Shown here piece by piece: positions 8,749 to 17,513 of a stretch of DNA of 64,000 bases. Each line of letters opens with the position of its first letter. The first letter of the stretch is position 1. The position numbers and the translations under genes are program-made. Under the pieces are notes generated by a model. That model was not told the DNA's origin, made no database searches, and saw only the letters and a program-made list of their open reading frames with translations. The stretch lies in NCBI RefSeq assembly GCF_014595955.1, contig NZ_JABVCF010000003.1, positions 434,001 to 498,000 on the forward strand, written 5' to 3'. The DNA comes from Pseudaminobacter soli (ex Zhang et al. 2022). Its GTDB lineage: Bacteria; Pseudomonadota; Alphaproteobacteria; Rhizobiales; Rhizobiaceae.

Positions 8749-9597
8749 TTAGCTCACCCGCTCCGGAGCCCGAATTACCGACCTGAGTTCCTTGAGTTCG
8801 GTGCGCAGGGCCCGCAGTTCGGCCATCATCTCATCCTGGTCGTTCTGCATGGCTTTGCGCTCTGCCGTGGCGGCTGCCTCGTGCTCCTCCTCCATTGCCG
8901 AGACGATGACGCCGATGAAGAGGTTGAGGACGGTGAAGGACGTCGCGACGATGAAGGGGATGAAGAAAAGCCATGCGCCCGGGTAGACCTCCATCACCGG
9001 GCGAACCACGCCATCAGACCAGCCCTCCAGCGTCATGACCTGGAACAGCGTGTAGAGCGATGCCGCGATGTTCCCGAAATGCTCGGGGAATGAGGAGCCG
9101 TAAAGCTTGGTCGCCATCACGGCGAAAACGTAGAAGACCAGCGCGAGGAGCAGCATGATCGAGCCCATGCCGGGAAGCGCTGTGATGAAGCCGGTCACCA
9201 CGCGCCGCAGCGACGGGACGATGCTGATTAGCCTCAATACGCGCAGGATCCGGAGCGCGCGAAGCACGGAAAGGCTTCCTGTGGCGGGAATGAGCGCAAG
9301 CGAAACGACGGCGAGATCGAAGATGCGCCAAGGGTCGCGGAAGAAGCTGCCTCGGTAGACGATCAGGCGGGCCGCGAGCTCGAGCACGAAAACAGCGAGG
9401 ATGGCGCGGTCGGCCAAGACCAGCACGTTGCCGAAGCTTGCCACCGCCGAGGCAGAGGTTTCGAGGCCGAGCGTAATGGCGTTCAGCACGATCAGCGCGG
9501 TGATCCAGTACTCAAAGCGCCGGGATTCTATCAGGGATTTCAACGCGTACACTTGCCCCGCCCTTGTTTTTGTGAGTCGCTGATGTGGCGAGCCCAA
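8749..9597 (-). CDS. Voltage-gated ion channel, NavBac-like
   Basis: The 282-residue protein is a single six-helix channel subunit. The S4 segment carries regularly spaced arginines (R-A-L-R-I-L-R-V-L-R, then R-R), and the pore loop has T-L-E-G-W-S-D, close to the T-L-E-S-W filter of bacterial sodium channels. S6 is followed by an acidic coiled coil (about residues 225-275), as in NaChBac-type tetramers. Sodium selectivity is inferred from the Glu in the filter. The longest reading starts with TTG at 9597 after GGA; a GTG at 9552 is an alternative, so the start is uncertain. Confidence 0.88.
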   Translation of the reverse strand: MGSPHQRLTKTRAGQVYALKSLIESRRFEYWITALIVLNAITLGLETSASAVASFGNVLVLADRAILAVFVLELAARLIVYRGSFFRDPWRIFDLAVVSLALIPATGSLSVLRALRILRVLRLISIVPSLRRVVTGFITALPGMGSIMLLLALVFYVFAVMATKLYGSSFPEHFGNIAASLYTLFQVMTLEGWSDGVVRPVMEVYPGAWLFFIPFIVATSFTVLNLFIGVIVSAMEEEHEAAATAERKAMQNDQDEMMAELRALRTELKELRSVIRAPERVS

Positions 9598-9786
9598 TAG
9601 ATTCCGTCAAGCGGACGCATGCGAGGATCAGGCGGCGAGTGCCGGAAATTGCTTCTCGCTCCCGACCCAATCGCCTGTCTCGGAAAAGCTCGATAACAGC
9701 TACATTGAATTCGTAGCCCGGCTATGGACAGGCGGAGCATCGGTCATTAAGTTCAGGTATATTTTCCTTTCCAAGCGGAGCCTGCG

Positions 9787-10434
9787 ATGCTCTCGCATGA
9801 TCGTGTCTGGGCGGCGATCGACGCACTGGCCGCCCGTAACGCGCTGTCCCCTTCGGGACTTGCCAAGCGGGCGGGGCTCGATTCGACCGCCTTCAACAAG
9901 TCGAAGCGCCGCTCATCCGATGGTCGCCCGCGCTGGCCCTCGACCGAATCGCTCGCCAAGATCATCGAGGCGACGAACTCCTCGCTCGAGGACTTCATGC
10001 GGCTGGTATCGGGTAGCGGAAGCGCCGGTGACGCTCTCTCAATGCCGCGCTCCACGGTGCCTCTGCTAGGCTTCGCACAGGCCGGAGCAGGTGGGTTCTT
10101 CGACGATGCCGGCTTCCCGGCGGGTCATGGCTGGGACCTGATCGAACTGCCGGTACGGGCGGGCGACAGCGCCTACGCGCTGCAAGTGCAGGGCGATTCC
10201 ATGCTTCCCGTCTATCGCGACCGGGATGTGCTGATCGTCGATCCGGGCGCGAGAGTGGACAAGGGCGACCGCGTCGTCGTCAAGACCACCTCCGGAGAGG
10301 TGATGGCCAAGGTGCTGGCCAAGCGCAATTCGCGTGAAATCGAGTTGCTTTCGATCAATCCCGCCCATCCGATCCGGCGCATTGCCATGGCAGAGGTCGA
10401 GTGGATGACGCGCATCTTGTGGGCCAGCCAATAG
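9787..10434 (+). CDS. LexA/CI-like transcriptional repressor with S24 peptidase domain
   Basis: The protein has 215 residues. An HTH domain (about 1-75) contains S-G-L-A-K-R-A-G-L-D-x-T-A-F-N-K-S-K. A C-terminal S24 domain (about 90-212) has the catalytic serine S138 in Q-G-D-S-M-L-P and the general-base lysine K175, exactly 37 residues later as in LexA and UmuD. An Ala-Gly pair at 99-100 could be the self-cleavage site. This suggests a repressor that might be inactivated by RecA-assisted self-cleavage, but such S24 regulators in rhizobia are chromosomal and not necessarily SOS-linked. GGAG lies 6 bases before the ATG. The next gene starts on its stop codon. Confidence 0.88.
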   Translation: MLSHDRVWAAIDALAARNALSPSGLAKRAGLDSTAFNKSKRRSSDGRPRWPSTESLAKIIEATNSSLEDFMRLVSGSGSAGDALSMPRSTVPLLGFAQAGAGGFFDDAGFPAGHGWDLIELPVRAGDSAYALQVQGDSMLPVYRDRDVLIVDPGARVDKGDRVVVKTTSGEVMAKVLAKRNSREIELLSINPAHPIRRIAMAEVEWMTRILWASQ

Positions 10435-11456
10435 TGCGGCGGCCGGCAGCCCTCGCACTCGGGGCTTTCGCCGTTGCCGGGGCGTCGCTCCTGGTGATGT
10501 CCGCCGGCGGAAATCTGCGGACCGGGAACGTCTCTAAAGCGGTGCATAGCGAGACGGATGCTTCGATCGGCGAAATCCCGCTCGATCGAGCTGAACAGGC
10601 AGCCGTGTCCTTGGGTGAGAAGGAGGCATCGACGGCAGGCCCGGCCCTAGCGGAAAGCAAAGAGGATATCACCGGCGGCACACCGCCGAAAGCCGTCCAG
10701 GCGGATCCTGTAATCTCGGCAGGCGATACGCAGATGCGGCAGCAACAATCCCCGGCCACCCCGCCCCATCATCCCCGCGCCGTGGCGCCGAACGAAATCG
10801 CCTTCCCGCAAGTCGAGGAGCAGGAACTGGAGCGGGTCGAGCCTCGTGCAGCGCTGAGCGACATCGGTCCGGCCCTGCCGCCCAAGCAGAAAGCTCCCGA
10901 AGGCGGGGCCAAGCTCGTTCGTCCGGTCACGACCGCCGCCGGTACGCTCGAAGTGAGCGGGTATCGGATCACGATCTCAGGGCTCGAGCCGATCTCCCCC
11001 GAGGAGACTTGTTCTTTCGAGGGCAAGGATTGGCCGTGTGGCACGCGAGCCCGCGCCGCTTTCCGTGCCTGGCTGCGCGGCCGCACAGTCTCCTGCGACA
11101 TACCGCCGGAGGCGGACAAGATGCTCACCATCAGCTGCCGGATGGGAAAGCAGGACATCGGCGCCTGGCTGGTCGGCAATGGCTGGGCCCGCGCGGCCCC
11201 GGACGGCGCCTATGCCGAGCTCGGTGCCAGGGCGGCCCAGGAGAAGAAGGGCGTCTTCGGGCCGCCGCCCGCGATGAACGCTCCGCCTGTCACCGCGGTC
11301 TCCAGCGAATTGCCGGCTCCATCCGCGGAAAGCGGCGCAACCACGTCCATCCTTGCGCCTGAGCCCGCGATTGCGCCCGCGGAATCGGACCTGCCCGGAC
11401 CGGCTGTCGAGGTGTTCCCTACGCCGCCAGCCGCCCCGCCAAAGCCTCTCCAATGA
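10434..11456 (+). CDS. Thermonuclease-fold (SNase-like OB) secreted or anchored protein
   Basis: From the GTG at 10434, which overlaps the preceding stop (TAGTG), the protein has 340 residues. It begins with R-R-P followed by a hydrophobic signal or anchor (about 4-23), then a Pro/Glu-rich spacer, then an SNase-like domain at about 165-275 with P-E-E-T-C, A[15 protein letters not shown] and [17 protein letters not shown]. The usual catalytic Arg/Glu/Arg set is not clear here (I-S-G-L-E-P instead of R-L-x-G-I-D-A-P-E), so it may bind rather than cut. A Pro/Ala-rich tail follows. A GTG at 10401 inside the repressor gene is a less likely start. Its 3' end overlaps lysK by 38 bases. Confidence 0.75.
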   Translation: MRRPAALALGAFAVAGASLLVMSAGGNLRTGNVSKAVHSETDASIGEIPLDRAEQAAVSLGEKEASTAGPALAESKEDITGGTPPKAVQADPVISAGDTQMRQQQSPATPPHHPRAVAPNEIAFPQVEEQELERVEPRAALSDIGPALPPKQKAPEGGAKLVRPVTTAAGTLEVSGYRITISGLEPISPEETCSFEGKDWPCGTRARAAFRAWLRGRTVSCDIPPEADKMLTISCRMGKQDIGAWLVGNGWARAAPDGAYAELGARAAQEKKGVFGPPPAMNAPPVTAVSSELPAPSAESGATTSILAPEPAIAPAESDLPGPAVEVFPTPPAAPPKPLQ

Positions 11457-13065
11457 GCGCGCGCGTCTCGGCGATGCCGTAGAGCGCGACGAACGAGCCG
11501 AAGCGCGGCCCACGCTCCTGCCCCAGCAGCACCTGATAGATCATCTGGAAAAAGGCGACCGAGACGCCGGGCCCGCCCTCGGGGCTCTGCTTGGAGTGGT
11601 CCTGATAGCGCTCGATGCGGCGCGCTAAGTTCAGCGCCGCATTCTGGATCGCCTCGCCGTCCGCATCCGACGGAAGCTCCGCGAGCGCGTCCGAGAGCGA
11701 TGCCAGCGCCTCGCGCTCGACCTCGTCGGGGGCACGATAGCGCTTCTGCGGCTTCACGAAATCCTCGAAGTAGCGGATCGCATAACCCGTCAGCCGGTCC
11801 AGCTCCGGATGGGTGATGGCCGTGACGCCCGGGGCGTAGCGCGAGATGAAGCCCCACAGAACGCTGCGATCGTGGGCATTCGAGGCGCTGACCAGGTTGA
11901 GCAGCAGGCCGAACGAGACCGGCATGTCGACCTTCGGCGGCTCTCCGTCGTGGATGTGCCAGACGGGATTGCCGAGCCGCTCCTTCCACTCCTGGCGCGG
12001 GAAGGCGGAGAGGAACTGGTAGTACTCCTCGACCGCCCGCGGGATCACGTCGAAGTAGAGCTTCTTTGCCTGCCGCGGCCGCTGGAACATGTAGAGCGCA
12101 AGGCTCTCGGTTGGCGCGTAGGTCAGCCATTCGTCGATGGTCAGCCCGTTGCCCTTCGACTTCGAGATCTTCTGGCCGTTTTCGTCCAGGAAGAGCTCGT
12201 AGACGAAATGCTCTGGCGGCTTGCCGCCGAGGATCGAGCAGATGCGGTCGTAGATCACCTGGTTGGTCTGGTGGTCCTTGCCGAACATCTCGAAATCGAC
12301 CCCGAGCGCAGCCCAGCGCATGCCAAAGTCCGGCTTCCACTGCAGCTTCACCCGGCCGCCGGTGATGGGCAGCGTCGTTTCGGCGCCGTCTTCGTCGTCG
12401 AAGGTGATCGTGCCAGCCTTCGCGTCGACGTTCTTCATCGGCACGTAGAGCACGCGTCCTGTCTTCGGCGAGATCGGCAGGAATGGGCTGTAGGTTGCCT
12501 GCCGCTCCGGTCCGAGCGTCGGCAGCATCACTTTCATGATGTCGTCGTACTTCTCTGCCGCGCGAAGCAGCACTTCGTCGAAGCGCCCGGCCTTGTAGTA
12601 TTCGGTCGCGCTGGCGAACTCGTAGTCGAAGCCGAAGGTGTCCAGGAAGCGTCGGAGCATGGCGTTGTTGTGATCGCCGAAGCTCGCATAGTCCCCGCCG
12701 AACGGGTTCGGCACTGAAGTCAGCGGCTTGTGCAGATGCGGCTCGAGGAAGGCGCGGTCCGGCACGTTGTCCGGGATCTTGCGCATGCCGTCCATGTCGT
12801 CGGAGAAGCAGAGGAGCTTCGTCTTCACCTTGTCTTCAGTGAGCACGCGGAAGGCATGGCGCACCATCGTCGTGCGCGCTACCTCGCCAAAAGTGCCGAT
12901 GTGCGGCAGGCCGGATGGTCCGTAGCCGGTCTCGAACAGCACGGTCTCAGGGAAGTCGCGCCCCTTGTAGCGCTCGATGATCTTCCGCGCCTCCTCGAAC
13001 GGCCACGCTTTGCTCTCGGCGGCGGCCGCGAGCACTTCGGGACTGAGTTCGACTGGCCTGATCAT
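11419..13065 (-). CDS. lysK: Lysyl-tRNA synthetase, class I
   Basis: The 548-residue enzyme charges tRNA-Lys in the cytosol. It is of the class I (archaeal-type) form usual in alphaproteobacteria, not the class II LysS. The HIGH-type motif is [10 protein letters not shown] near residue 53 and the KMSKS-type motif is K-I-S-K-S-K-G-N. I chose the ATG at 13065 (M-I-R-P-V-E-L-S). The gene converges on and overlaps the SNase-like gene by 38 bases. Confidence 0.97.
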   Translation of the reverse strand: MIRPVELSPEVLAAAAESKAWPFEEARKIIERYKGRDFPETVLFETGYGPSGLPHIGTFGEVARTTMVRHAFRVLTEDKVKTKLLCFSDDMDGMRKIPDNVPDRAFLEPHLHKPLTSVPNPFGGDYASFGDHNNAMLRRFLDTFGFDYEFASATEYYKAGRFDEVLLRAAEKYDDIMKVMLPTLGPERQATYSPFLPISPKTGRVLYVPMKNVDAKAGTITFDDEDGAETTLPITGGRVKLQWKPDFGMRWAALGVDFEMFGKDHQTNQVIYDRICSILGGKPPEHFVYELFLDENGQKISKSKGNGLTIDEWLTYAPTESLALYMFQRPRQAKKLYFDVIPRAVEEYYQFLSAFPRQEWKERLGNPVWHIHDGEPPKVDMPVSFGLLLNLVSASNAHDRSVLWGFISRYAPGVTAITHPELDRLTGYAIRYFEDFVKPQKRYRAPDEVEREALASLSDALAELPSDADGEAIQNAALNLARRIERYQDHSKQSPEGGPGVSVAFFQMIYQVLLGQERGPRFGSFVALYGIAETRALIGEALAGRLAA

Positions 13066-13214
13066 GGACTGTTCCTGAGGGTCGGCACCCCGCGGGTGCA
13101 AAAGTCGCGCCTGCTCTATTCGCCGGGGCGGGAAGCGTCAACTTTTCGCGGCCGCGACGGGTTGTGATGGCGAACCCGTCCTCCTACGTTCCCAGCAGAT
13201 CGAGGGAGGGAAGA

Positions 13215-13628
13215 ATGGCCAAGCCGGGCACGCAGGAAGCTCTGATCTACCTGATGGTGGTCACGTCGGCCGCCGATCGCGAGATGACCGACATCGAACT
13301 CGGGCGGATCGGCACGGTCATACGCACCTGGCCGGTTTTCGAGGATTTCGACCAGCGAAGGCTGATCCCGGTCGCGCAGAAGTGCCAGCGGCTACTTGCC
13401 GAAAATGAAGGGCTGGAGCGCGTCCTGACCACAGCGCGAGCGGCAATTCCCCCGCGCCTGCACGATACCGCCTATTCCGCCGCGTTCGAGGTGGCGTGTT
13501 CGGACATGGAAATGCGGCTTGAAGAGGTCCGCATCCTGCAGCTTGTGCAGCGGCATCTCGATCTCGACGAGGAAACGGTGGCGGCGATAGAGCGTGCCGC
13601 CAAGGCGCGACATCGTTCGCTGACGTGA
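13215..13628 (+). CDS. TerB-like protein of unknown role
   Basis: A 137-residue all-helical protein beginning M-A-K-P-G-T-Q-E-A-L-I-Y-L-M-V-V-T-S-A-A-D-R. It has acidic-helix repeats and the E-V-A-C-S-D-M-E-M-R-L-E-E stretch typical of TerB-like (DjlA/TerB) domains. TerB domains are associated with tellurite resistance and membrane stress complexes, but no other ter genes are nearby. The ATG at 13215 is preceded by GGGAGGG; an in-frame ATG 17 codons upstream is not needed. Confidence 0.85.
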   Translation: MAKPGTQEALIYLMVVTSAADREMTDIELGRIGTVIRTWPVFEDFDQRRLIPVAQKCQRLLAENEGLERVLTTARAAIPPRLHDTAYSAAFEVACSDMEMRLEEVRILQLVQRHLDLDEETVAAIERAAKARHRSLT

Positions 13629-13706
13629 CCGAAGGGCCGTCGCGCATTATTAGCGCTGACGGGATTCCGTTTTTCGATGGCCACCCTCGCCGGCCCTCGT
13701 GCAGGC

Positions 13707-14561
13707 TCAATAGAAGCTCAGCGGAAAATAGCGCAGGTAGAGCTCGCTGAAGACGCCCTTCGCGGATATCTGCTGCAAAGCCGCATCGAATGCGGCGATC
13801 AGTTTCTCGTTGCCGGGTGCCGCGGCCAGCATCAGCCCGGTACCGAGATAATCCGGCGCGAGGTAGGGCCCGCCCGAGAACCGGCAGCAATTGGCGGCCT
13901 CGGGCCCCGCCAGCCAGAAGGCCAGCCGCATGCCGTCGCCAAAGGCCGCATCGAGCTTGCCTGCCTTCAGGTCCGCCAGCAGCGCCTTCTCGTCCTTAAA
14001 GGTGACCTCCTGAACGTTGCCGAAGACATCGCGCAGCAGCCGCTCGTGCGCGGAGCCTGCAACGACGCCGACCCGCTTACCCTTCACCGAGGCGAAGAGC
14101 GGTTCGTTCAGCGCCTTCGCATTAGTCGTCACGAAGCGGGCCGTGAAACGTAGATAGGGTCGCGAGAACAGAAGCCGCTTGCGGGCCTCCGGCGTGGTGG
14201 CAAGACCCGCGATGATCGCCTCGCCCTCGCGCTTGGCGAGCGCTGGCTCGAGCTCGTTCCAGGGCAGCGCCTGGATCTGGCATTTGTCCGCGATCCCGAG
14301 TTCCGCGCAGACCGCGCGCGCCAGATCGACATGGAAGCCGGACAGCCTGCCGCCGCTGTCCAAATAGTTGAAGGGCGGGAAGTCTGTCGTGGTGAGGAAC
14401 CGCAGACGGCTCAACTCCGCAAGGTCCGGCTTGGCGAGACGCTCGCGCGTGTCCCAGAAGGTCGGGATGTTCGGCTCGGCAAGGGCAGGGAAACAGGTCG
14501 AAGCCATCAGCAGGGTGACGGCAGCGAACACGGTTTTGGTGAGGGCGGTCCAGAGCTTCAC
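13707..14561 (-). CDS. Periplasmic solute-binding protein, family 3
   Basis: The 284-residue protein has a signal peptide (residues 1-28, cleavage after A-L-A) and a family 3 binding domain with L-R-F-L-T-T-T-D-F-P-P-F-N-Y, G-F-H-V-D-L-A-R-A-V-C and G-K-R-V-G-V-V-A-G-S. Such proteins bind polar amino acids or similar polar solutes in the periplasm. No permease or ATPase gene is next to it, so it may serve a transporter encoded elsewhere or act as a sensor-linked binding protein. The neighbouring response regulator on the same strand lies 71 bases upstream. Confidence 0.87.
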   Translation of the reverse strand: MKLWTALTKTVFAAVTLLMASTCFPALAEPNIPTFWDTRERLAKPDLAELSRLRFLTTTDFPPFNYLDSGGRLSGFHVDLARAVCAELGIADKCQIQALPWNELEPALAKREGEAIIAGLATTPEARKRLLFSRPYLRFTARFVTTNAKALNEPLFASVKGKRVGVVAGSAHERLLRDVFGNVQEVTFKDEKALLADLKAGKLDAAFGDGMRLAFWLAGPEAANCCRFSGGPYLAPDYLGTGLMLAAAPGNEKLIAAFDAALQQISAKGVFSELYLRYFPLSFY

Positions 14562-14632
14562 AGGAAGGACGCATGCACCATTTCAGAGGCGCGATGCAAG
14601 TTTTGCAATCGAACTCACACGAATGTCTCGTA

Positions 14633-15292
14633 CTAACCCGTCACCACCTGCGGGTCGGTGCCGATGCGCGACAGCAGGATGACCGCCTGCGTGCGATTGT
14701 CGACGCCGAGCTTCTGCAGAATGGCCGAGACATGCGCCTTGATGGTGGCCTCGGACACGCCAAGCTCATAAGCGATCTGCTTGTTGAGCAGCCCGTCAGC
14801 GAGCATGCCGAGCACCCGCGTCTGCTGCGGGGTGAGGGTTTGCAGCCGCTTGATGAGATCCAAGATCTCCGGGTCCTGCTCGGTGCCTAAGTCGACGCCA
14901 ACGGGAGCGGCGATGTCGCCCGCCAGCACGGCGCTGACTGCGGCCCTTATGTCTTCCATGCTCGCGGATTTGGAGATGAAGCCCGATGCGCCGAGTTCGA
15001 GGGAACGGCGGATGGTCTCCGGGTCGTCATGCGCCGAAACGACGATGACTGGCACCAACGAGTTGATGCCGCGGATCGATATCAGCCCCGACAGGCCGGA
15101 AGCGCCGGGCATCGACAGGTCCAGCAACAGAAGATCGAGGCCATCATGGGCGATGGCGAGCGACTTCGTCGTTTCGAAGTCGCCCGCTTCGAAAATCTGC
15201 TCGACCTCGTCGAATCCGGAAAGGGCCTGCTTCAAAGCGCCGCGAAACAGCGGATGATCGTCCGCGATCAGGAACCTGTAGCCATCCGCCAA
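14633..15292 (-). CDS. Response regulator with LuxR-type HTH (NarL/FixJ family)
   Basis: The 219-residue protein has a receiver domain (about 5-125) with acidic pocket D11-D12, phospho-acceptor D58 in L-L-L-L-D-L-S-M-P-G and a conserved S-K near residue 106. The LuxR HTH (about 150-212) has L-T-P-Q-Q-T-R-V-L-G-M-L-A-D-G-L-L-N-K-Q-I-A. No histidine kinase is adjacent in the window, so it is an orphan regulator here. It may control the solute-binding gene downstream, but that is only inferred from position. Confidence 0.92.
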   Translation of the reverse strand: MADGYRFLIADDHPLFRGALKQALSGFDEVEQIFEAGDFETTKSLAIAHDGLDLLLLDLSMPGASGLSGLISIRGINSLVPVIVVSAHDDPETIRRSLELGASGFISKSASMEDIRAAVSAVLAGDIAAPVGVDLGTEQDPEILDLIKRLQTLTPQQTRVLGMLADGLLNKQIAYELGVSEATIKAHVSAILQKLGVDNRTQAVILLSRIGTDPQVVTG

Positions 15293-15395
15293 GCGTGCCT
15301 CCCGGCCCGCTGTTGTTCTGGTCTAAGCGGGTCCCGAGGCCGATTATGCGGCGTAAACGCGTCAGTGCAAGCGGCAAGCGCGAAGCTTTCCTTTG

Positions 15396-15510
15396 GCGCG
15401 TCCTTCGAGGCTCGCGCACGAACGTCCTGCGGGCGATTTCGAGGTGCGAGCCCCCGTTGGCGCTGGAATTTTTGCGCAAACTCTCGCGGGCGAGCCTCGA
15501 AGGGCGCACC
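15396..15510. repeat. Inverted-repeat intergenic element
   Basis: The arms 15396-15417 and 15488-15510 both read, in opposite directions, roughly GCGCCCTTCGAGGCTCGC, with a few mismatches, and enclose about 70 bases. They fill the gap between the response regulator and the next minus-strand gene. This resembles the palindromic intergenic elements (RIME-like) of rhizobia, but no second copy lies in the window. Confidence 0.55.
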
Positions 15511-15521
15511 TTCCGGATGGA

Positions 15522-15953
15522 TCAGGTCTTGTGGCCCTCGGAGCCCGGATTGCCCTGGTCCTCGTGCTCGAAATCCTTCATCACGCCCATGAACCTGCGA
15601 AGAAACCGCTCCATGTAGCCGAGCGTCTGGTCAAACTCCTGTTCGGTCGGGAGTTTCGATTCCAGCCGCGCCGTCAGCGAATTCTCGAGTTTTCCGACAC
15701 GCTGTTCTAGGTTCGTGATCGATTTCTGCAGACGGTCGATCTCGTCCTGGTATGCGGTGCGCTCGTCCGCTGCCAGCTTGCAGACCAGCCCGGTCGCTTC
15801 CGTCCTGCATGTGGACATCTCGCCGCTCTTGCGGTCCATGCGCACGAAGCCGTCATCGGACTTTTCCAGGACATAGCGGTCTTCCTGGGCGAGCGCCGTC
15901 GTGGCGACGAGCCCGAACAGGAGCGGCGTGGCGAAAAGGGCAATGCTGCGCAT
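15522..15953 (-). CDS. Secreted coiled-coil protein, function unknown
   Basis: The 143-residue product has a clear signal peptide (cleavage near residue 22, A-L-A-Q). Next comes a short domain, E-D-R-Y-V-L-E-K-S-D-D-G-F-V-R-M-D-R-K-S-G-E-M-S-T-C, and two cysteines (one at S-T-C, one at L-V-C) that could form a disulfide. A coiled coil follows at about residues 70-110. I recognise this as a rhizobial conserved hypothetical of the periplasm but can assign no function. The ATG at 15953 is chosen because it begins the signal peptide. Confidence 0.75.
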   Translation of the reverse strand: MRSIALFATPLLFGLVATTALAQEDRYVLEKSDDGFVRMDRKSGEMSTCRTEATGLVCKLAADERTAYQDEIDRLQKSITNLEQRVGKLENSLTARLESKLPTEQEFDQTLGYMERFLRRFMGVMKDFEHEDQGNPGSEGHKT

Positions 15954-16062
15954 GGGTCGGCCTCCGGACTGTCGTGGCAAGTTTGCATGAGTTTATGCCG
16001 GAAATGCGAAGGACGTGCTCCCTCCCTTCCCGCTTCGCGCCGATCGGCATATAGGGGCGGTC

Positions 16063-16407
16063 ATGCACAAGATCATCTACAAGATCGCCCCGCAAGAGCT
16101 CTGGACCGAAGCAGAGCGCAAGGGAACCTTCATCGGCGCGCCGGTCGACCTCGCCGACGGCTTCATCCACTTCTCGACGGCTGCGCAAGTTAAGGAGACG
16201 GCCCGCCGGCATTTCGCGGGCCAGGACAACCTGCTGATCGTCGCGATCGCGGCGGATCAGCTGGGGCCGGCGCTGAAATACGAGCCTTCCCGCGGCGGCG
16301 ACCTGTTTCCGCATCTCTACGGGCCGCTGTCAATGGAGGCAGTCGTCTGGGCAAAACCTCTGCCGCTCGGACCAGACGGCCACGTCTTTCCGGATCTCGA
16401 GGCGTGA
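16063..16407 (+). CDS. DUF952-family protein
   Basis: A 114-residue protein that is one DUF952 domain: I-Y-K-I-A-P-x-E-L-W near the start, then G-F-I-H-F-S-T-A-A-Q-V-K-E-T-A-x-x-H-F-A-G-Q and a C-terminal F-P-H-L-Y-G-P-L. This family has an ADP-ribosyltransferase-like look in its H-F-S-T motif but no proven activity. Its TGA overlaps the GTG start of pyrD, so the two are translated together, as is common in rhizobia. The ATG at 16063 is preceded by GGGG. Confidence 0.9.
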   Translation: MHKIIYKIAPQELWTEAERKGTFIGAPVDLADGFIHFSTAAQVKETARRHFAGQDNLLIVAIAADQLGPALKYEPSRGGDLFPHLYGPLSMEAVVWAKPLPLGPDGHVFPDLEA

Positions 16408-17513
16408 GAAAGGTGCTGGGAGCGCTGGGCCGGCGGGCGCTGTTCTGCCTCGATCCGGAATCCGCGCACGGGCTGTCGCTTAAAGCCCTCCAGATAGGGG
16501 TTCCCCTTACATCGTCGGCTCCGCGCGACGCCAGACTCTCGGTCCGGCTCTGCGGGCTCGACTTTCCGAACCCACTCGGCATGGCCGCCGGCTATGACAA
16601 GAACGCCGAGGTGCCGGACGCCCTGCTTGCCCTCGGCTTCGGCTTCGTCGAGGTGGGCAGCATCACGCCGCTGCCGCAGCCCGGGAACCCCAGGCCACGC
16701 ATCTTCCGGCTGGAGCAGGACGAGGCGGTCATCAACCGGCTCGGCTTCAACAATGAGGGGCATGGCGCTTGCGCGGCCCGCCTTGCCGCGCGACGGCTGC
16801 GACCAGGCATCGTGGGCGTGAACATCGGCGCCAACAAGGACAGCCCCGACCGGATCGGCGACTACGAAGAAGGAATTCGCCGCTTCGCTCCGCTCGCTAC
16901 CTATCTCACCGTCAATATCTCCTCGCCCAACACGCCCGGCCTGCGCTCGATGCAGGCTCGCGAAGAGCTTTCTGAACTCCTCAGTCGCCTAATGGCGGCG
17001 CGCGCCGATCTGCCCGATGATCGGCATAGGCACGTTCCGATCTTCCTGAAGATCGCGCCCGATCTCACCGAACCCGAGTTGGAGGACATCGCCGCGGAAG
17101 TCACGGCACATAAGATCGACGGATTGATCGTCTCCAACACCACGCTCTCCCGCACCGCCCTGCGCGACCAAAGCCAGGCCCAGGAGTCCGGCGGGCTCTC
17201 GGGAAAACCACTATTTGCGCGCTCCACCGCCGTTCTCGCCCGAATGCGGAATCTGGTCGGCCCCGACATGGCGATCATCGGCGTGGGCGGCGTTTCGAAT
17301 GCCGAGACGGCGCTGGAGAAGATCAGGGCGGGCGCCGACCTGGTTCAGCTCTACACGGGCCTGATCTATGGGGGGCCGACGCTGCCCGGCCGCATCCTGC
17401 GCGGGCTGATCTCGACGCTCGAGCGCGAAGGCGCGGCGTCGATCTCGGCGCTGCGCGGCACGCGGACGGAACATTGGGCCGCTCAGCCGATCGAGTCTAC
17501 AGAGCCAGCCTGA
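16404..17513 (+). CDS. pyrD: Dihydroorotate dehydrogenase (quinone), class 2
   Basis: The 369-residue FMN enzyme oxidises dihydroorotate to orotate in pyrimidine synthesis and passes electrons to quinone at the inner membrane. A short amphipathic N-terminus precedes F-P-N-P-L-G-M-A-A-G-Y-D-K-N-A-E. G-V-N-I-G-A-N-K-D-S and N-I-S-S-P-N-T-P-G-L-R are typical, with serine as the catalytic base, which marks class 2. The C-terminal phosphate site has G-V-G-G-V and Q-L-Y-T-G-L-I-Y. It starts at a GTG overlapping the DUF952 stop. Its last 17 bases overlap the convergent MATE gene. Confidence 0.97.
   Translation: MRKVLGALGRRALFCLDPESAHGLSLKALQIGVPLTSSAPRDARLSVRLCGLDFPNPLGMAAGYDKNAEVPDALLALGFGFVEVGSITPLPQPGNPRPRIFRLEQDEAVINRLGFNNEGHGACAARLAARRLRPGIVGVNIGANKDSPDRIGDYEEGIRRFAPLATYLTVNISSPNTPGLRSMQAREELSELLSRLMAARADLPDDRHRHVPIFLKIAPDLTEPELEDIAAEVTAHKIDGLIVSNTTLSRTALRDQSQAQESGGLSGKPLFARSTAVLARMRNLVGPDMAIIGVGGVSNAETALEKIRAGADLVQLYTGLIYGGPTLPGRILRGLISTLEREGAASISALRGTRTEHWAAQPIESTEPA

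Noticed and set aside
15295-15618. Plus-strand open frame of 107 codons
   Set aside because: It runs through an inverted-repeat element and the 3' end of a minus-strand gene, with no ribosome site or family resemblance.
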